Assembly (NCBI RefSeq): GCF_950295315.1
Contig: NC_080175.1
Location: 68,734,857-68,798,856, forward strand
Direction: 5' to 3'
Source of the DNA: Erinaceus europaeus
Lineage: Eukaryota > Chordata > Mammalia > Eulipotyphla > Erinaceidae
DNA length: 64,000 nt
Part shown: piece by piece, positions 58,440 through 64,000 of the stretch
How the letters are laid out: each line of letters begins with the position of its first letter
How positions within the stretch are numbered: the stretch's first letter is position 1
Notes under the pieces: generated by a model
The model's input: the letters and a program-made list of their open reading frames with translations, nothing else
What the model was told of the DNA's origin: nothing
Database searches by the model: none
Position numbers and translations under genes: made by a program

Positions 58440-59010
58440 TATTTTCTTTTGGCCTCCAGGCTTATCTCTTTAGCTCGGTGCCTGCACCACAAATTCACTG
58501 CTTCAGATCTCCATCTTTTTTTTTTTAAATTTTTTATTTATAAAAAGGAAACATTGACAAAACCATAGGATAAGAAGGGTACAACTTTGAACAATTCCCA
58601 TCACCAGACCTCCGTATCACATCCCCTCCCCTGACAGCTTTCCTATTCTTTAACCCTCTGGGAGTATGGACCCAGGGTCATTGTGGGATGCAGAAGGTGG
58701 GAGGTCTGGCTTCTATAATTGCTTCCCTGCTGAACATGGGTGTTGACAGGTTGATCCATACTCCCAGCCTATTTCTCTCTTTCCCTCTTTTTTCCATTGT
58801 TGTTGCTGTTGTTATTGTTGCTCTTGTTGCTGGATGGAACTGAGAGAAATTGAGAGAGGAGGGGGAGACAGAGAGGGGAAAGAAAGACACTTACAGACCT
58901 GCTTCACCAGTTGGGAAGCTAGCCCCCTGCAGATGGGGCACAGTGGGCTGGAACCAGGATCCTTGCGCTTTGCACTAATGGCTTAATTTAGTGCGCTACT
59001 GCCTGGCCCC
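58440..59010 (-). mobile_element. Family A SINE, long 3' variant, split by an L1 3' end
   Basis: The 3' module (ggcctccaggcttatctctt, ctgcaccacaaattcactgc) lies at 58440-58510 and the body resumes at about 58795 (ttgttgctgttgttattgtt, agaaattgagagaggagggg). The piece between is an L1 insertion. Confidence 0.9.
58511..58794 (-). mobile_element. L1 3' end nested in a SINE
   Basis: About 280 bp of L1 3' UTR end (ttatttataaaaaggaaaca, gggagtatggacccagggtc, tgaacatgggtgttgacagg) with a T-rich junction on the left. It post-dates the SINE it interrupts. Confidence 0.9.
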
Positions 59011-59344
59011 CACATATTTTCTCAATAGAGGAATAAAAACATATATAGAAGAGAGACAACATGGACAGTTGCAGAAACTTTATTTTATTTTATTTTTGGT
59101 TCTCCTCTGCATAGATTTCTGATACTAAAAACAGAGATGAAGATGTTGAGATGGGAAAGATGGATGGAGGGCAGCAGGAAGGTGCATCCAATGAAAGTGT
59201 TGGGAAGAAAATACTAGCAAGAGGACTGTCTCTTTAAATAATTTTAAATTCAAAATTCAACAGCACATAGGGTATACAAAGAAAAGCTTATCCTTTTCTG
59301 TCTTCTTTTATCCCATCCTGGAAATAATCCATGTAGTTATTTTT

Positions 59345-59865
59345 AACATCATTTAATTGGAAGGGTTGGTTAGTGGTTTGTAGTACAGCCATTAACACAT
59401 CATGGGTAAAGTTTCTCTTCCTGTTTCAAGTATCTGCAAAGCATTCTAACTCCAGCTTAGGCCTTTTTACTCTGTCATCTGCCAGGACCCAAAACTGCCC
59501 CAGTCTCCCCCCCTCCCCACTTCCCCCAGAGTCCTTTGCTTTGGTGCAATACACCGAATCTAGTCCAAGTTTTGCTTTATGTTTTCCCTTTTTGCCCTTG
59601 TTTCTTAAGTTCCACCTATGAGTGAGGTCATACCATATTCATCCTTCCTTTTTGTCTTATTTCACTTAACATGTTTCTCTGAATCCCCATCCAAGATAAG
59701 GCAAAGTAAATGACTTCATTATTGTTAAAAGCTGAGTCATATTCCATTGTGTGTATATATGAACCACAAGTTTCTTAGCCACTTATCTGTTGTTGGACAT
59801 GTGGGTTGCTGCCAAACTTGGGCTATTACAAAGTGTGCTACTGTGAATGTAGGTGTGCAGTGCCT
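59345..59865 (-). mobile_element. L1 3' UTR (second subfamily) and ORF2 3' remnant
   Basis: 3' UTR words (ggtttgtagtacagccatta, ctttgctttggtgcaataca) lead into ORF2 3' order (gctgagtcatattccattgt, cacttatctgttgttggaca, gtgctactgtgaatgtaggt). Confidence 0.82.
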
Positions 59866-60039
59866 TTTTTTTTTTTTTTAATACTTTCTCATAATGTATT
59901 TGTATTCCTAAACATCTATGTGTTTCTATGTATGCACTTTTAAAGTATATTTCATAAGGATAGCAGCTTCATAAATTTTCTGTTCTGTATTTTTTCTTGA
60001 AAATTATCTCTCATCTCACTCATGATCTATCTTCATAGA

Positions 60040-60330
60040 AGTATTACCTTTATGTTCATGGAGTTTAATTACATGGATATGTCATATTTTATTTAATCTG
60101 TTTCATGTTGATGTACAATTAGAGCCTGATCCATCCTCTGTAATGACAGGCTCAGCTATAGTCTAGTTCCTATACAACTTCATTTTGCTTTGAAAACAAA
60201 TACTTGAAACTAGAAATGCTAGCTCAAAAGGTAATACATTTTTCATTTTGAAAGATCTTGCTAAATTGTATTTATTGGAAGGTGTACTGATTACAGTCCC
60301 ACTAGCTGAATTTTCAGCTGTAGGCATTAA
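60040..60330 (-). mobile_element. Ancient L1 fragment (L1ME-like)
   Basis: The words actagaaatgctagctcaaa, ttttcattttgaaagatctt and gtgtactgattacagtccca match the order of the ORF2 3' region of old L1 elements. Confidence 0.65.
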
Positions 60331-60394
60331 CAACCATACTTGTATGACATTGTCAGCAAGTACATTTGCTGCACCAATTAGTTAAGAAGTATTT

Positions 60395-60526
60395 CATTGG
60401 GTGGGGATAAATAGCATGATGGTTATCAGAGAGACTCTCCTGCCTGAGGCTCCAAAGTCCCAGGTTCAATCCCCTGCACCACCATAAACAAGAGCTGAGT
60501 AGTGCTCTGGTAAAACAAAACAAAAC

Positions 60527-60556
<30 letters not shown>
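60395..60556 (+). mobile_element. Family C SINE with (AAAAC)n tail
   Basis: Contains aatagcatgatggttatcag, ccaggttcaatcccctgca and caagagctgagtagtgctct. Its tail has become about nine AAAAC units. Confidence 0.93.
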
Positions 60557-60557
<1 letters not shown>

Positions 60558-60561
60558 CTCA

Positions 60562-60700
60562 TTTTGGGCAGGGGAGAAAGTATAATGGTTATGCAAACAG
60601 ACTCTCATGCCAGAGACTCCCAGTTCCCAGGTTCAATCCCCTATACCACCATAAGCCAGTGCTGAACAGTGGACTGGAAAAAAAATAAAACAAAGAAAGA
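60562..60700 (+). mobile_element. Family C SINE, tandem neighbour
   Basis: A second copy in the same orientation starts immediately after the first tail (gggcaggggagaaagtataatgg, B-box-like ggttcaatccc). The short word tctcatt/cctcatt recurs at the junctions, suggesting insertion at the same target. Confidence 0.92.
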
Positions 60701-60719
60701 AAAACACCTCATTCTGAGT

Positions 60720-60890
60720 CAGCAAAGTACCTCTTGAATAGTGCTTCTTCTTTCCCATGCCCTTGACCCAGATTTGTGCCTAGTCCTGCCACGCTGGAGG
60801 AGGCTTCAGTGCTGTGGTGTCTTTTTCTACCTCTCTCTGTCTTAAAAGTAATCTTAGACCAAAAAGCCCTAATGATGACAAAAAAGATAT
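60720..60890 (+). mobile_element. Old SINE fragment
   Basis: Shows gctggaggaggcttcagtgc, a CT-rich block, and gaccaaaaagccctaatgatg, the 3' end of the older SINE seen at 14.1 kb. Confidence 0.55.
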
Positions 60891-60980
60891 GTCATGTTAC
60901 TTTTAATTGATATAGTGTCCTTTTCTGTGTTTAAGCCCATATGTTATTGATTTTTCTTTTTTGTTAAAAAAGTCAATTTA

Positions 60981-63615
60981 TTTTTAAAATTTATTTTATT
61001 TTATTTTTTTATTTTTTATTTAAGAAAGGATTAATTAACAAAACCATAGGGTAGGAGGGGTACAATTCCACACAATTCCCACCACCCAATCTCCATTTCC
61101 CACCCCCTCGCCTGATAGCTTTCCCATTCTCTATCCCTCTGGGAGCATGGACCCAGGGTCATTGTAGGTTGCAGAAGGTGGAAGGTCTGGCTTCTGTAAT
61201 TGCTTCCCTGCTGAACATGGGCGTTGACTGGTCGGTCCATACTCCCAGTCTGCCTCTCTCTTTCCCTAGTAGGGTGGGTCTCTGGGGAAGCGGAGCTCCA
61301 GGACACCTTGGTGGGGTCTTCAGTCCAGGGAAACCTGGCCGGCATCCTGATGACATCTGGAACCTGGTGACTGAAAAGAGAGTTAACATACGAAGCCAAA
61401 CAAATTGTTGAGCAGTCATGGACCCAAAGCTTGGAAGAGTGGAGAGGAAGTGTTAGGGGGGTACTCACTGCAAACTCTAGTGTATTTCTGCTTTCAGGTA
61501 TATATTTTGCAATAGTTTATGGGTACATGTGAACATATGCTCTCTCTCACAGAAACTGGTGTATACCTAGGTTTTGGGACTTTGTTAGAAAGTGACCCAC
61601 CTGAGATGAAATTAGAGTATACTATGAAAGGAAAGGTCTCATCTGAGTAATGAAGTTGAAGGGTTGTCATTCCACACGTGAAGTCTCTGGACACAGTCTG
61701 AAGTGAAGCATGTTGAGGTGGCAATCGTTGTGTTGGTTAGGTTGTGATTGGCAGATGCAATATTATTTGATATGGACTGGGAGAGGCATACGGGGAAGTG
61801 GGCCCTATCCAAGGGTTCCAGGACTGGGGGAAGTAGAGGCTCTATAGTGGAGATGTGAGGTTCCTGCTGCCTTAGGGTTCAAAAAGACAATCGATAGTTA
61901 TCATCACATTATTTGGTAATCGGGTTAACTTTGAAAAGTCCTTTTGTTAGAGTTTGCTGTACAGTACCCAGTATCTTGTATATAGCTGTGCTATTGGTTG
62001 CTTCTGATCCACTTGGTCTAGGCTTTTGAGAGAGTCTGCATATCAATTACACAGCCTATATATTGAAAAGATTCAGTTTGTGTTTTGAAAAACTTTGAGA
62101 CATACAATTAATTTTCCCCCTCTCGTATTAATTAACTAGTGATTTATATGACTACATTTTACTAGGAGTGTACATAAACACCATTCCCACCACCAAAAGA
62201 CTGTGACCCATCCCTCCCACCCACTCCCACCCCCCACTGTCCCAGGAAGCTGCATGTCTACCCCTCACCACAGGGTTTTGACTTTGGTGCCCTACTTACA
62301 ATTTGATCGTCCTGCTTTTAGTTTCCCTTTCAGATCTTCTTACTCAACTTCTGTTGATGAGTGGGATCATCCCATACTCATCTTTATCTTTCTGACTTAG
62401 CTCACTTAACATAATTCCTTCTAGCTCTGTCCAAGATTAGTCAGCGAAGGTGGGTTCATTGTTCTTGATAGCTGCATAGTATTCCATTGTGTATATATAC
62501 CACAGCTTTCTCAGCCACTCATCTGTTGTTGGGCACCTGAGTTGCTTCCAGGTTTTAGCTATTATGAATTGTGCTGCTATGAACATAGGAGTACACACCT
62601 CTTTTTGGTTGGGTGTTATGGAGTCCTTGGGGTATAAGCCCAGAAGAGGAATTACTGGATCATATGGAAGGTCCATGTCTAGCCTTCTGAGAGTTTTCCA
62701 GACTGCTCTCCACAGAGGCTGTACCAATTTACATTCCCACCAGCAATGTAAAAGGGTTCCTCTGTCCCCACAACCTCTCCAGCATTTGTTGCTGCTGTTC
62801 TTTTTGATGTATGCCATTCTTACAGGAGTGAGGTGGTATCTTAGTGTTGTCTTAATTTGCATTTCTCTGACAATCAGTGACCTAGAGCAGTTTTTCATAT
62901 GTTTGTTAGCCTTTTGGATCTCCTCTGTAGTGAATGTTTTGTTCATGTCCTCTGCCCATTTTTGGATGGGGTAATTTGCTTTTTTGGTGCTACGTTTGCT
63001 AAGCACTTTATATATTTTGGTGATTAGTTTCTTGTCTGATATATGGCATGTGAAGATCTTCTCCCATTCTGTGAAGGGTCTCTTTGTTTGTGTGATAGTT
63101 TCTTTGGCTTTGCAGAAGCTTTTCAATTTGATGTAGTCCCATTGGTTTGTTTCTGCTTTAGTCTTCCTTGCAATTAGGTTTGATTCATCAAAGATGTCCT
63201 TGAGGTATAGGTGGGAAAGTGTTTTACCAATGTTTTCCTCTAAGTATTTGATTGTTTCTGGTCTGACATCTAGGTCTTTGATCCATTTGGAGTTGATTTT
63301 TGTTTCTGGTGAGATAAAATGGTTCAATTTCATTTTTCTGCATATTACAACCCAGTTTTCCCAGCACCATTTATTGAAGAGAGCCTCCTTTTTTCATTTA
63401 ATCCTTTGGGCCCCCTTATCAAAGATTAGATGTCCATAGGTGTGGGGATTTATTTCTGGACTTTCAATTCTGTTCCACTGGTCTATGTGCCTATTTTTGT
63501 TCCAATACCATGCTGTTTTGGTGATGATGGCTTTATAATATAGTTTAAGGTCTGGGAGTGTGATGCCTCCATTTCTGTTTCTTTTCCTTAAGATGGTTTT
63601 GGCATTTCTAGGTGT
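60981..63615 (-). mobile_element. Young 5'-truncated L1 with perfect 17-bp target duplication
   Basis: A 2.6 kb minus-strand L1: A-rich tail at 60981-61020, 3' UTR to about 62436, then the ORF2 C-terminal third to 63615. The direct repeat ttaaaaaagtcaattta is perfect at 60964-60980 and 63616-63632, fixing both ends. Its 3' end closely resembles the short insertions at 9.9 kb and 38.9 kb, so this subfamily was active most recently among those visible. It is 5'-truncated and cannot move by itself. Confidence 0.98.
62437..63613 (-). pseudogene. L1 ORF2 C-terminal part, one premature stop
   Basis: The minus-strand frame reads from the truncation point ([20 protein letters not shown], then [19 protein letters not shown]) to a natural stop at 62437. 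One nonsense codon, TGA at 63394-63396 where the family usually has Trp, interrupts it. The downstream 298 codons are open. They include the Cys-rich motif [18 protein letters not shown] (C-x3-C-x7-H-C-x3-C), [13 protein letters not shown] and [16 protein letters not shown] near the C-terminus. The endonuclease and catalytic reverse transcriptase domains are absent because of 5' truncation. It is a fragment of the protein that copies L1 RNA, not a functional gene. Confidence 0.95.
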
Positions 63616-63632
63616 TTAAAAAAGTCAATTTA

Positions 63633-64000
63633 AAAATACTTTTATCCATTATTTCCATATTGGACTATAGGCCTTGTGACCCATATAAGATAAATTATTG
63701 TCATAAATTATTGTCAATTTATTTTAATTTAGAATATCATTATATTAATATGTACTAAGTATTTATATTAATATACATTAAGATATAATTATTATAAGTA
63801 TAACTTGTTTATACTTATAATATAGTTATATTTAAGTACTTAGAACAAGCTGATGTTATATATGTACATAATGATGTAGAGTTATATAACACAAATATAT
63901 TTATGTGCGATTTGAGTTCAGACTATTTTTTTTTCTTATTATTCTTTTAACTCCTGATTATATTAATGAAATTGTACTCATTATTTCGGCCTTTAATGCC
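63633..64000. other. AT-rich sequence, nothing recognised
   Basis: Very AT-rich with many TATA/ATTA words near 63720-63900. No repeat family or coding signature is evident. Confidence 0.5.

Noticed and set aside
1..64000. A previously undescribed multi-gene system
   Set aside because: I looked on both strands and found only retrotransposon, LTR and MITE remnants, simple repeats and unique non-coding DNA; no set of neighbouring genes exists to form a system.

Overview
This is a mammalian, non-coding, repeat-dominated window, most likely from a hedgehog (Erinaceus-type genome). The base composition is AT-rich and CpG-poor. It carries many copies of tRNA-derived SINEs whose consensus I recognise as erinaceid, a mammalian L1 lineage with an unusually long 3' UTR, and a fragment of a non-LTR retrotransposon of the type I recall being described from hedgehogs as Vingi. 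I found no host protein-coding gene, rRNA, functional tRNA, CRISPR array or operon. Every long open frame I examined is retrotransposon-derived, lies in low-complexity DNA, or looks like a chance frame. The window may be intergenic or lie inside a very large intron; the sequence alone does not decide this.

Layout. 1-7.5 kb: CA microsatellite, then stacked minus-strand L1 3' ends with local tandem expansions, then an L1 with an inverted 5' part, interrupted by three SINEs. 7.5-17 kb: mostly unique DNA with SINEs and a short L1 3' end. 17.3-23.3 kb: the longest L1, minus strand, from the 3' UTR through a decayed ORF2 to an ORF1 C-terminal remnant. 23.5-29.5 kb: unique DNA, a solo LTR with a 5-bp target duplication, a 330-bp ACC-type microsatellite, SINEs and a polypyrimidine tract. 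29.5-37.6 kb: old repeats (MIR, old L1) and SINEs, some nested. 37.7-38.3 kb: a CpG-rich Vingi-like fragment with 185 open codons. 38.7-42 kb: old L1 with nested L1 and SINE insertions. 42-51.7 kb: SINEs, a MITE-like palindrome and mostly unique sequence. 51.7-57.3 kb: old L1 interrupted by a SINE and by an L1 3' UTR that itself carries a solo LTR. 58-60.9 kb: nested SINE/L1. 60.98-63.6 kb: a young 5'-truncated L1 with a perfect 17-bp target duplication and most of the ORF2 C-terminus.

How the parts work together: the L1 lineage is the inferred engine that inserted the SINEs, since the A-rich tails and 8-18 bp target duplications fit L1-type target-primed reverse transcription. The LTRs, the MITE and the Vingi fragment record three other mobilisation mechanisms. 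Nesting gives relative ages. SINE family labels A, B and C are mine; I could not check database names. Exact edges are given where a target-site duplication could be read; other edges are approximate.
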